Translations under genes and position numbers: made by a program | Source: a virus | DNA: 35,989 nucleotides | Reading direction: 5' to 3' (one strand) | IMG/VR virus record: IMGVR_UViG_3300017772_000044 | Span: 1-35,989 of that record | In this document: positions 27,685 through 33,113 of the stretch, in pieces | Numbering within the stretch: position 1 is the stretch's first letter | Layout of the letters: each line of letters opens with the position of its first letter | The notes under the pieces: model-generated | Databases searched by the model: none | What the model saw: only the letters and a program-made list of their open reading frames with translations | What the model was told of the DNA's origin: nothing

Positions 27685-27724
27685 CTATATTGTATACGCC
27701 CATTTATATTGGTGCTGGCACGAC
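27550..27724. repeat. Cluster of four perfect or near-perfect hairpins
   Basis: 27550-27581: GCAATGA and AATCGC pair with GCGATT and TCATTGC around an AAGA loop. 27623-27642: GCATAACA-GCAT-TGTTATGC. 27644-27657: CGCGC-CCAA-GCGCG. The latter two are enclosed by CACGA/TCGTG (27610-27614 and 27664-27668), which is followed by CC and TTTTT and so could act as a plus-strand terminator. GTCGTGCC (27663-27670) can alternatively pair with GGCACGAC (27717-27724). This offers mutually exclusive folds, as in attenuators. No protein-coding explanation covers it all. Confidence 0.65.
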
Positions 27725-27794
27725 AAGTGGTCTCTGATGATACAGAACCCGTGGGCTATTTTTACTCTCGCACGCGAGGTAAAACATAGCATTA

Positions 27795-28018
27795 GTGTGT
27801 ATTCACACACGAATGTTCTGTTAACATTTAAACTTTTAGCATACACAAAATCAGAGATTTTGAGATGCAGTTTAAATGTTTACTGTGATTGCAAAAGCAA
27901 TTCACAGATGTTCTGTTTAAACTTTTCAAAGCAAACGAGAAACTGCACTTTGCAAAAGCAAAGCGCAGTCGCCGGGACACGGCGCTCGAAGAGTTTTGCT
28001 TTAAAAAGTTAGAACATC
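27795..28018. ncRNA. Candidate large structured RNA or cruciform array
   Basis: Consecutive hairpins fill this stretch. 27795-27810: GTGTGT-ATTC-ACACAC. 27820-27883: 14-base arms with one mismatch, enclosing GCAT/ATGC and CAAAATC-AGA-GATTTTG. 27883-27907: CTGTGATTGC with GCAATTCACAG. 27907-28018: a three-way junction closed by GATGTTCT/AGAACATC, AACTTTT/AAAAGTT, AAAGCAAA/TTTGCTTT and CGAG/CTCG, holding two inner hairpins (27942-27969; 27970-27984). Two mismatches in the last element become G-U pairs only on the minus strand. The reading frames here look like by-products of the symmetry. It may be a multi-domain noncoding RNA or part of a replication origin. Confidence 0.5.
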
Positions 28019-28092
28019 TACCGTGCACCTCGACCAATATTCTCATGAATAAATACCGTCTATATATACAGGGGGATTTTTATAAGTAATTT

Positions 28093-28122
28093 TTGACATG
28101 CGCTTAGCCTTGATTTTATTAT
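28093..28122 (+). promoter_or_regulatory. Main early plus-strand promoter
   Basis: A perfect -35 TTGACA (28093-28098), an 18-base spacer and TATTAT (28117-28122, one mismatch to consensus). Transcription from near 28129 would give a leader of about 260 nt before the first early gene at 28388. It is the best sigma70-type candidate for expression of the early operon by host RNA polymerase. Confidence 0.75.
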
Positions 28123-28148
28123 TATGTGCCACAGAATTTTTGTCCTCC

Positions 28149-28369
28149 TTGCCCGATGGGCAATATTATGCCTACGGAAATGTAGCGATTTGCTCAGTTG
28201 TATCAGGCGACAAGCACATTACATAATTCTAATGCCAAGCATTTGGCATTATAATTATTATTGTTCTGCCATTGTTCGACTTAATGCAACACCAAGTCCT
28301 TTGGTGTTCCCCTATGGTGCATTAAGTCGAATCACCTGATGCAATCCACAAATCCACAATTCCGTGGAT
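28149..28369 (+). promoter_or_regulatory. Structured 5' leader of the early operon
   Basis: Several stems follow one another. TTGCCC-GAT-GGGCAA (28149-28163). TAATT and TAATGCCAA pairing with TTGGCATTA and AATTA around a GCAT loop (28224-28257). A perfect 14-bp arm pair (28275-28288 with 28318-28331) enclosing ACACCAA/TTGGTGT. ATCCAC-AATTCC-GTGGAT (28352-28369) directly before the AAAGGAGG ribosome-binding site. The last could open or close the start of the first early gene. As DNA, the same stretch contains the DnaA-box-like cluster. Confidence 0.6.
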
Positions 28370-28371
28370 AA
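28342..28371. promoter_or_regulatory. Cluster of three DnaA-box-like 9-mers (origin candidate)
   Basis: Against TTATCCACA: CAATCCACA (28342-28350, 7 of 9), AAATCCACA (28350-28358, 7 of 9) and, on the opposite strand, TTATCCACG (28371-28363, 8 of 9). Three in 30 bases right before the first early gene is notable because the phage encodes a DnaA domain IV-like protein. Either that protein or host DnaA could bind. The adjacent AT-rich tract (28240-28262) could serve as an unwinding element. Confidence 0.45.
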
Positions 28372-28387
28372 TATAAAGGAGGCCAAA

Positions 28388-29029
28388 ATGGCACATAATA
28401 ATAAAATCGTACAGACTATCCTATCAAAAATTACTTATAAAAATCACATAGATAGAGAAGGAATTATTAATGGAGAATATAGAAATGATGATACGGGAGA
28501 GGTTACACCTCGCACGTATTACACAGGATTCTTCATGGTGAAGGAGATGATAGAAGCACATCGTAAGATGGTGCGTACAGCATCTAAAAGATATACATCT
28601 TTATCTAAAGATTTCGAAAAGGAATCTGCACCTTACCGCAAAGGCGGTAAGCTTGAGGTCGGAGTTCTTCTACCAAAGAAAGCAACAAGATACCAACATG
28701 ATTTGATTACTGAGTCAAACAAACTCAAGTATCTTTCCGACCTCCAAAAAGAGCTCGATGAAGCCATCGAGTTCTTTGGTGGATTAAGAGAGGATGCACA
28801 CTACGATGTTATTGCATCTGACCTTGACGAAAGACTAACAGGTAAAAGGAAAGTTAAGGTTATAACACCTCAAGTACCTACTGAAAAGTTTAGTAAGTCA
28901 GATGCAAAAGAACTTGATGAAGCTTTGGATTTAGCTAAAGAGTTCTATGCTGAAGAGGTTAATGTTAATCCGATTAACAATGACCAGACAGAAGTCAGTA
29001 CTGAAGCAAATCAAGAAGAGGTTTACTAA
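28388..29029 (+). CDS. First early protein, unknown function, 213 aa
   Basis: The start is fixed by AAAGGAGG 5 bases upstream; a GTG at 28364 that would add eight residues lies inside the leader hairpin and is rejected. The protein is highly charged and helical: a basic first half (AHRKMVRTASKRY), a coiled-coil-like section (about residues 110-135, KLKYLSDLQKELDEAIEFF) and an acidic C-terminus (FYAEEVNVN, EANQEEVY). I recognise no family. Being first after the main early promoter and followed by a strong terminator, it is probably made in large amounts. A host-takeover or DNA-binding role is possible. Confidence 0.85.
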   Translation: MAHNNKIVQTILSKITYKNHIDREGIINGEYRNDDTGEVTPRTYYTGFFMVKEMIEAHRKMVRTASKRYTSLSKDFEKESAPYRKGGKLEVGVLLPKKATRYQHDLITESNKLKYLSDLQKELDEAIEFFGGLREDAHYDVIASDLDERLTGKRKVKVITPQVPTEKFSKSDAKELDEALDLAKEFYAEEVNVNPINNDQTEVSTEANQEEVY

Positions 29030-29038
29030 GACCTCTTC
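29015..29038 (+). repeat. Inverted repeat GAAGAGGT / ACCTCTTC
   Basis: A perfect 8-bp stem with an 8-base loop that contains the stop codon of the first early gene. It abuts the terminator at 29039, so tandem hairpins close this transcript; the first may protect the mRNA 3' end or interfere with translation termination. Confidence 0.6.
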
Positions 29039-29071
29039 AGCCTCAGCTCCTTGCGGAGCTGGGGCTTTTTT
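29039..29071 (+). terminator. Strong rho-independent terminator after the first early gene
   Basis: AGCCTCAGCTCC pairs with GGAGCTGGGGCT (12 bp, one T-G pair that is a wobble only in plus-strand RNA) around TTGC, followed by six T. It separates the first early gene from the rest of the plus-strand genes, making that gene a monocistronic, probably abundant message. Confidence 0.92.
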
Positions 29072-29169
29072 GTTGTTCATCTGGTGAAGAACAGGAGCAC
29101 GTTGCTATGCCAACGGCGACCCTCTCCCCTGGGTAAAAGCCAGCTTTTGTAATCACTAGGTGAACAACA
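29071..29169 (+). ncRNA. Candidate structured RNA element closed by a 17-bp helix
   Basis: TGTTGTTCATCTGGTGA (29071-29087) pairs with TCACTAGGTGAACAACA (29153-29169) over 17 bp. Two of these are U-G/G-U wobbles on the plus strand and would be A-C clashes on the minus strand. Inside are CGTTG-CTATGC-CAACG, CAGGAG against CTCCCCTG with a bulge, and AAAAG-CCAG-CTTTT. No open reading frame fits. It lies between a terminator and the next gene, so it is either an independent small RNA or a cis-regulator of the 29207 operon. I do not recognise a known class; it is not a tRNA. Confidence 0.6.
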
Positions 29170-29206
29170 GAAAAAAATTATTAAATATTAACAACAGGAG
29201 AACACA

Positions 29207-29440
29207 ATGATTGATAGAAAATATCATACATATATAAGCTTTAATATAACAAAACATGATACTTCAACAGTGAGTACATCAACAGCAATAACTAATGGGT
29301 TAGACCATTTTAATTGGAAGGTTCAAAATGATATTGTAGATATTCTTGAAACTGTAGGTTACGAAGTAGAAGATATGCATGCTAAAACATTTATAACAGA
29401 AGGTAAAAAATATTATGTAAAAGGAGATGACAATGACTAG
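29207..29440 (+). CDS. Hypothetical early protein, 77 aa
   Basis: It is preceded by AGGAGAACACA, the ribosome-binding block that recurs in this operon. It is a mixed alpha/beta polar protein (YISFNITKHDTSTVSTSTAI, then WKVQNDIVDILETVGYEVED) with no motif I recognise. It overlaps the next gene by 8 bases. It is the first gene downstream of the structured RNA element and may be controlled by it. Confidence 0.75.
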   Translation: MIDRKYHTYISFNITKHDTSTVSTSTAITNGLDHFNWKVQNDIVDILETVGYEVEDMHAKTFITEGKKYYVKGDDND

Positions 29441-29699
29441 ACAATACCCAATCTGGAATGACGTGACTAACTGTTTGTATCAAAGCAGCAAGTCATACGG
29501 TAACAGAGAAGATGGTCGTGTTACTATTAAGGTAGGCACATCATCTTATAACAGTCATACATTATGTGTTCACAGAATTACACATAAAAAAAATGATGAC
29601 GGAACTCAAACCTTTAGGTTCTCTATTAATAATAAAGTATTAGTAGAGGCCCAACTTAATAAAGGTGAGAACGACCTTGAGTTTACCAAGCAAGTTTAA
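29433..29699 (+). CDS. Hypothetical early protein, 88 aa
   Basis: GGAG lies 6 bases before the ATG at 29433; an in-frame ATG two codons upstream (29427) is too close to that site. A beta-rich protein (VTIKVGTSSYNSHTLCVHRI, TQTFRFSINNKVLVEAQL), possibly a small beta-sandwich. No family is recognised. It ends about 60 bases before the next gene, where a promoter-like sequence lies. Confidence 0.75.
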   Translation: MTRQYPIWNDVTNCLYQSSKSYGNREDGRVTIKVGTSSYNSHTLCVHRITHKKNDDGTQTFRFSINNKVLVEAQLNKGENDLEFTKQV

Positions 29700-29710
29700 T
29701 ATAGCAGAGC

Positions 29711-29739
29711 TTGTGGATTAATGTGAATAGTGCTATAAT
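29711..29739 (+). promoter_or_regulatory. Internal early promoter with overlapping DnaA-box-like site
   Basis: TTGTGG (29711-29716), a 17-base spacer and perfect TATAAT (29734-29739). A transcript from about 29746 would begin just before AGGAGAACACA and the ATG at 29764. The minus strand reads TAATCCACA at 29720-29712 (8 of 9 to the DnaA box), overlapping the -35, so a DnaA-like protein could repress here. Confidence 0.55.
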
Positions 29740-29763
29740 AATTTTATCATATAGGAGAACACA

Positions 29764-30009
29764 ATGAGTGATAAAAAAATACCAAGTCCAGCTGACGCTT
29801 TAGTTACTGGCATGAAGAACAAAGCAATCAAAGATAACGGTGGTTATCTTGATGAGTATAAGACCAAGTATGTCGACCATGTAATGGGTAATGTAATAGA
29901 TATATTAAATAACCCAGAGCTTAGTGAAGAACACAAAGGTCTAATGATTGGTGGTTTTATTAACGTTATGAATGATGACCTTGCAACAGAAGATAATGGA
30001 GAGAAGTAA
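29764..30009 (+). CDS. Hypothetical early protein, 81 aa
   Basis: A helical, acidic protein (SPADALVTGMKNKAIKDNGG, then NVIDILNNPELSEEHKGLMI) with no recognisable family. It has a well-placed AGGAGAACACA before the start and follows an internal promoter. Its last base is the first base of the next gene's ATG (TAATG), indicating translational coupling to the winged-helix protein. Confidence 0.75.
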   Translation: MSDKKIPSPADALVTGMKNKAIKDNGGYLDEYKTKYVDHVMGNVIDILNNPELSEEHKGLMIGGFINVMNDDLATEDNGEK

Positions 30010-30422
30010 TGATAGTAGATTATGATGACAAAGTAGTTGAACTATATACAGCTACACCTTATCGCAAGACAGATCCAGTAACATCTAAGAATAAAGTTAA
30101 GGTTACTCTTGATGATAAAATTTTACATAGTATGTGGCGTGCTGGTCATAGAGGTAGCACCTTTTCACACATAGCTTATGACATATCATCTAAGGAAGTA
30201 TCTGTATCATCAAGATTAAGTCAGCTTGTTAAAGGTGGATACGCATTTGTATTCCATGATTGGCAAGCTAGCTGGGATGGTAATGTTAAAGCTGCTGGTG
30301 ATATACCGGTGATGAAACGTAAAGGATTATCTGGATGCGAGCAACGTGTCTTTGGTTTGACTCGTCAAGGTCGCAGAAGAATACTTAATAAAGGAATGAT
30401 TGATGATGATACCAGAAGATAA
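30009..30422 (+). CDS. Winged-helix DNA-binding protein candidate, 137 aa
   Basis: Residues about 18-80 have the layout of a winged helix: RKTDPVTSKNKVKVTLDDKI, a helix, SSKEVSVSSRLSQLVKGGYA as the recognition helix with wing entry, then a beta hairpin. The remainder is basic (GLTRQGRRRILNKG). Similar small wHTH proteins in phages act as regulators or recombination directionality/replication accessory factors. It is a candidate binder of the 27118-27142 palindrome. The wHTH reading is from sequence pattern, not from a search. Confidence 0.6.
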   Translation: MIVDYDDKVVELYTATPYRKTDPVTSKNKVKVTLDDKILHSMWRAGHRGSTFSHIAYDISSKEVSVSSRLSQLVKGGYAFVFHDWQASWDGNVKAAGDIPVMKRKGLSGCEQRVFGLTRQGRRRILNKGMIDDDTRR

Positions 30423-30582
30423 TCCTGTTAACGACAGTAAGATACGATTGATTGAGCGTATTACAAGAGCAAGAAAGATGCTTCGTAAAGCTATAACTCA
30501 TGGAGAAAAACAATTCTATAGAGATGAATTAAAAGATTGTATCTGGGTAGCACAACACAAACACAATGATAAGGAGTTATAA
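30400..30582 (+). CDS. Small basic helical protein, 60 aa
   Basis: A short alpha-helical protein (IRLIERITRARKMLRKAITH) with many R and K residues, possibly nucleic-acid binding. It overlaps the wHTH gene by 23 bases and ends in a TAATG junction with the next gene. Either of two adjacent ATGs (30400, 30403) may be used. No family recognised. Confidence 0.65.
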   Translation: MMMIPEDNPVNDSKIRLIERITRARKMLRKAITHGEKQFYRDELKDCIWVAQHKHNDKEL

Positions 30583-30770
30583 TGCCAGCAATATATTTAA
30601 ACGAAGATGACTGTCAAAGTCTAACAAGTATACTTTATTTATCTAGCATGCAAGATGATGAAGTAAAAGATTTTTACTACAAGATTATTAATAAGATAAA
30701 TAATGCTAGTAGAAAAAATAGCAGATGCGAAATAACTATTGATGCATCTGAAATAGTAGAGGAGTTTTAA
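30582..30770 (+). CDS. Hypothetical protein, 62 aa
   Basis: A short acidic helical protein (NEDDCQSLTSILYLSSMQDD, then FYYKIINKINNASRKN). AAGGAG precedes its start, which overlaps the previous stop (TAATG). It ends with the same TAATG overlap into a 28-codon membrane peptide. Function unknown. Confidence 0.65.
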   Translation: MPAIYLNEDDCQSLTSILYLSSMQDDEVKDFYYKIINKINNASRKNSRCEITIDASEIVEEF

Positions 30771-30856
30771 TGGATAGCGGTGCAAAAGCTTTGATAGTTA
30801 CAGTACTTATACTTGTATTATTTATTACAGTACAAGTACAATTAACTATAAACTGA
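30770..30856 (+). CDS. Membrane micropeptide, 28 aa
   Basis: The ATG shares its first base with the preceding stop and lies 5 bases after GAGGAG. The product is a single hydrophobic helix (ALIVTVLILVLFITVQVQL) with short polar ends. Coding is supported by the coupled start and the clean membrane span; it is below usual gene-finder limits. Such peptides often modulate host membrane complexes; the target is unknown. Confidence 0.55.
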   Translation: MDSGAKALIVTVLILVLFITVQVQLTIN

Positions 30857-30934
30857 CACTAAAAAAATCGTAACTGTCAAGCTAGTTATATAGTATTTAT
30901 TCCCTAGTATTACCTATTACTGTGGGAGGTAAGG

Positions 30935-31114
30935 GTGAATACTCATTGGAAGAACCTAATAACAAACACGATATTTTTATTTGCGGTACTGTTATGTAAT
31001 GTAGCAGTAGATAGTAGTATACCTGTGGAATTAGTACACGGTAAGCATAGAAGAAAAAAAATTATTCACACTACTAGTGAATATAAAATCACAATGGAGG
31101 ATAGCTATGAGTAA
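30935..31114 (+). CDS. Small signal/TM-anchored protein with GTG start, 59 aa
   Basis: GGGAGG lies 5 bases before the GTG at 30935. The protein has a hydrophobic segment at about residues 8-26 (LITNTIFLFAVLLCNVAV) and then a basic, probably periplasmic or cytoplasmic tail with HGKHRRKK. A cysteine at 21 is preceded by V-L-L, a poor lipobox. The stop falls 8 bases inside the next gene (ATGAGTAA), so the two are co-translated. It is the second small membrane protein in a row. Confidence 0.6.
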   Translation: MNTHWKNLITNTIFLFAVLLCNVAVDSSIPVELVHGKHRRKKIIHTTSEYKITMEDSYE

Positions 31115-31316
31115 AGAAACATTTAATAAATATCTAAAAAAAATATGGGAATCTTCATCAAGTGTTGAAATATTCTTAAACAAAATTGGTGAATCGTCAG
31201 ACACCATTGTAATTCTTGAAGAAAAAGGAATTATTGATGTCTATAACGACAGCAATGGATATGTTTATATTAATTTAAATGAAGGAGAATAACTATGAGT
31301 AAAGAAACATTTAATA
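31105..31316 (+). repeat. Duplicated 24-bp translation-start block
   Basis: The same 24 bases, including ATG and the first codons for M-S-K-E-T-F-N, occur at 31105-31128 and 31293-31316 at the starts of two adjacent genes. The bodies of the two genes then differ. This looks like duplication of a start region or recombination between start sites, giving two proteins a common N-terminal heptapeptide. Confidence 0.8.
31107..31292 (+). CDS. Hypothetical early protein, 61 aa
   Basis: GGAGG lies 6 bases upstream of this ATG, which is preferred over a GTG at 31077. An alpha/beta polar protein (SSVEIFLNKIGESSDTIVIL) of unknown function. Its first seven residues, and the DNA encoding them, are duplicated at the next gene. 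It ends two bases before the next ATG, with GGAG inside its last codons serving that gene. Confidence 0.7.
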   Translation: MSKETFNKYLKKIWESSSSVEIFLNKIGESSDTIVILEEKGIIDVYNDSNGYVYINLNEGE

Positions 31317-31447
31317 CATGGGCAGCTGAAGCTCAAGAACATCTGGAACAATTAGAACAAGCAAAGAAAGAAGGCATATGCGTGTACTGTGGTGTTGAAG
31401 CAGATGATGGTGAGTGTGGTCAATACAAATGCTGGGTATACGCATGA
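31295..31447 (+). CDS. Small zinc-ribbon-like protein, 50 aa
   Basis: GGAG lies 9 bases upstream. After the shared MSKETFN start comes an acidic helix (WAAEAQEHLEQLEQAKKEG), then C29-V-Y-C32 and C41-G-Q-Y-K-C46, four cysteines that could bind zinc. The stop overlaps the next ATG as ATGA. It is missed by length cut-offs but has good start signals on both sides. A regulator or protein-protein adaptor is possible. Confidence 0.65.
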   Translation: MSKETFNTWAAEAQEHLEQLEQAKKEGICVYCGVEADDGECGQYKCWVYA

Positions 31448-31689
31448 GTAGTAGAGGTAGAATCAGAGGTAGAACTGGTACACCTAAGAAAGAGTACCAC
31501 ACTAAAAGATTAGAGATGCGATTTGTTGAGGTAGATTATGTAGTACAAGCTAACTCAACAGATGAAGCAGAAAAATATATTAACAATAGTCCAGACCAGT
31601 ATGTTGTTAATGTATCATTAAAAAAACTGGTCAACATAACTGATGTTATTCAAGACATCAGTGCATTAGTTAACAGGAGAATACAATGA
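31444..31689 (+). CDS. Hypothetical protein, 81 aa
   Basis: The ATG overlaps the previous stop (ATGA); a GTG 30 bases upstream is not preferred. It has a basic R/G-rich N-terminus (MSSRGRIRGRTGTPKK) followed by an alpha/beta domain (MRFVEVDYVVQANSTDEAEK, YVVNVSLKKLVNITDVIQDI). The N-terminus suggests nucleic acid contact. No family recognised. It overlaps the next start by 4 bases. Confidence 0.65.
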   Translation: MSSRGRIRGRTGTPKKEYHTKRLEMRFVEVDYVVQANSTDEAEKYINNSPDQYVVNVSLKKLVNITDVIQDISALVNRRIQ

Positions 31690-32123
31690 GACTAAGTGCA
31701 AAATTAAAAAACGAACTAGAAAGTAAACTAAGAGTAGATGCTGATAAACTTATACCAGCGTTAAACAAAAAACATTCTAAAGAATTAAAACCACTGAAAG
31801 AATTGTTTACAAAACTACAGCGTGCAAGAAAAAGTGTTGAGGTAATAGATAAGTTATATAACGAAGCATTAAAAGAACTTAATGAAAGTCATAACTATAA
31901 CTATCTAAAGATTTCAGATGTAGATCAATACTATTCTATTAAAGATTTACATGAGGATGTAACATTTGTAACTAAACCTATATGGCACTTTGATGGTTTA
32001 GAAGAAAAAATTAAAATGGATTGTGATTATCACATGACGTTTTATAAAGCCAAAGAACATGGGCCAGTAAATCTTGATATTGTTTACAACAAGTTAGCAG
32101 AAACTTACTTGCCTAAGATCTAA
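31686..32123 (+). CDS. Hypothetical helical protein, 145 aa
   Basis: AGGAGAATACA precedes the ATG. The N-terminal 75 residues are a lysine/leucine-rich long helix (ELKPLKELFTKLQRARKSVE); the second half is mixed alpha/beta with aromatic residues (PIWHFDGLEEKIKMDCDYHM). I recognise no domain. It is the last of the small early genes before the HTH and replication genes. Confidence 0.7.
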   Translation: MRLSAKLKNELESKLRVDADKLIPALNKKHSKELKPLKELFTKLQRARKSVEVIDKLYNEALKELNESHNYNYLKISDVDQYYSIKDLHEDVTFVTKPIWHFDGLEEKIKMDCDYHMTFYKAKEHGPVNLDIVYNKLAETYLPKI

Positions 32124-32142
32124 AACAATTCTATGCTTAGCC

Positions 32143-32424
32143 ATGGATCTACAATCATGGATAAGTACAAGGCAGACTAAACAATACAAGCCAGACTGGT
32201 ATTGGGAATTAGTCTATATGTTTAAGGTCAGACGTGAAGAGCTATGCTTATCACAGTCTGACCTTGACCATGTAATGGGCAATGCCGATGGTCTTGTATC
32301 TAAGTGGGAGTGTGGAGATCGTAGTCCAGGTGCATTTAATCTTACATCATGGGCTACTGCTTTGCAGTGTAGAATAAACATAGAGGAACATGATGAAAAT
32401 ATTAAAACCAAAAGACCTAAATAA
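32143..32424 (+). CDS. XRE/Cro-type helix-turn-helix protein, 93 aa
   Basis: Residues about 25-78 follow the XRE pattern: FKVRREELCLSQSDLDHVMG, then V-S-K-W-E-x-G-x-R-x-P and LTSWATALQ. This is a Cro/CI-like DNA-binding domain. The start lacks a clear ribosome-binding site, so the true start could be an internal methionine. It may repress the early region or bind an origin or replication partner. It overlaps the replisome-organiser-like gene by 35 bases. Confidence 0.75.
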   Translation: MDLQSWISTRQTKQYKPDWYWELVYMFKVRREELCLSQSDLDHVMGNADGLVSKWECGDRSPGAFNLTSWATALQCRINIEEHDENIKTKRPK

Positions 32425-32767
32425 GGCTAACTTAGAATCAGAGTTTAATTCTTTCTGGGAACAATACCCCCTACATACTAACAAGTGGTCAGCACAATAC
32501 TACTTTGTATTAGCAATACAAGATGGTGATGCAACATCGGAGGAGATAATAGATGGAGCAAGACGATACAAAAAATTTATTAAAGAATCAAATCAGTACA
32601 CACAACACGCAAGCAACTGGCTACAGTCAGGAAGATGGACAGATGAATACCCTGTTGCAGAAAGCAAGGATGCCGCTGACAAAATTCGCAACGCAATATC
32701 TGGAAGGAGTAAAGTTTCTAGCACAAATAGAGATACCATCATCTCTATCTCAGACAGAACTAAGTAA
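32390..32767 (+). CDS. Replisome-organiser-like / DnaT-type replication protein, 125 aa
   Basis: Residues 17-90 show the pattern of C-terminal domains of phage replication initiators: F-W-x-x-Y-P, K-W-S-A-Q-Y-Y-F, then EEIIDGARRYKKFI, Y-T-Q-H-A-S-N-W-L-Q-S-G-R-W-x-D-E. Such domains bind single-stranded DNA and help load the host helicase. Two adjacent ATGs (32390, 32393) are possible; GAGG spacing favours the second. The C-terminal about 40 residues overlap the next gene in another frame, an unusually long overlap. Annotation is from motif recognition. Confidence 0.65.
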   Translation: MMKILKPKDLNKANLESEFNSFWEQYPLHTNKWSAQYYFVLAIQDGDATSEEIIDGARRYKKFIKESNQYTQHASNWLQSGRWTDEYPVAESKDAADKIRNAISGRSKVSSTNRDTIISISDRTK

Positions 32768-33110
32768 TGCATTAGATGATGTTGAAGCAGATCTATTTAA
32801 TGTTACTAAGTTATTAGTACCATTAGATGAAGAAGCATTTGTTGAGCTGTTGTCTAAAGTATTTTTACTTTGGCCCAAGATAATACCAGATAACGATGCT
32901 GATAATTTTATTAACTTATATTACGAAGCACTAAAAGAATACAGTTTAGTAGCTTTGGAATATGCCTGTACTAAAGTAATAACTACAGGTGACTACCCTA
33001 CTATTGCTGTATTGATTAAGTACAGTAACGAAGTAGACATACCAAAACGCATACTTAAAAAATACTTAATCACTTTACATAAACAAGTATGCCAACAACT
33101 TAAGGAGTAA
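32643..33110 (+). CDS. Helicase-loader-like protein (G39P/DnaC-loader type), about 155 aa
   Basis: The C-terminal half (VFLLWPKIIPDNDADNFINL, YYEALKEYSLVALEYACTKV, then D-Y-P-T-I-A-V-L-I) matches the layout of phage helicase loaders such as SPP1 G39P: a helical domain with W/Y-x-x-x-L and a P-T-I-A-x-[IL] turn. It would bring host DnaB-type helicase to the phage origin. The start is uncertain: 32643 has AGGA 10 bases upstream, 32670 is an alternative. It lies directly after the replisome-organiser-like gene, as in lambda O-P and SPP1 38-39 pairs. Confidence 0.5.
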   Translation: MNTLLQKARMPLTKFATQYLEGVKFLAQIEIPSSLSQTELSNALDDVEADLFNVTKLLVPLDEEAFVELLSKVFLLWPKIIPDNDADNFINLYYEALKEYSLVALEYACTKVITTGDYPTIAVLIKYSNEVDIPKRILKKYLITLHKQVCQQLKE

Positions 33111-33113
33111 ACA

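Noticed and set aside
27795-28018. CRISPR array
   Set aside because: Repeats are inverted, not direct at regular spacing, and no spacer-like units or cas genes occur.
27737-28089. Several 60-90-codon frames on both strands in the palindromic region
   Set aside because: They are mirror products of the inverted repeats (plus and minus frames with similar composition, for example FKLF/KLFK strings), lack ribosome-binding sites and cut across stems.
28364-28387. GTG start for the first early gene
   Set aside because: It falls within the leader hairpin, and the frame then contains the ribosome-binding site of the ATG at 28388.
29071-29169. tRNA gene
   Set aside because: No T-loop or anticodon-arm pattern; the closing helix is 17 bp rather than 7.
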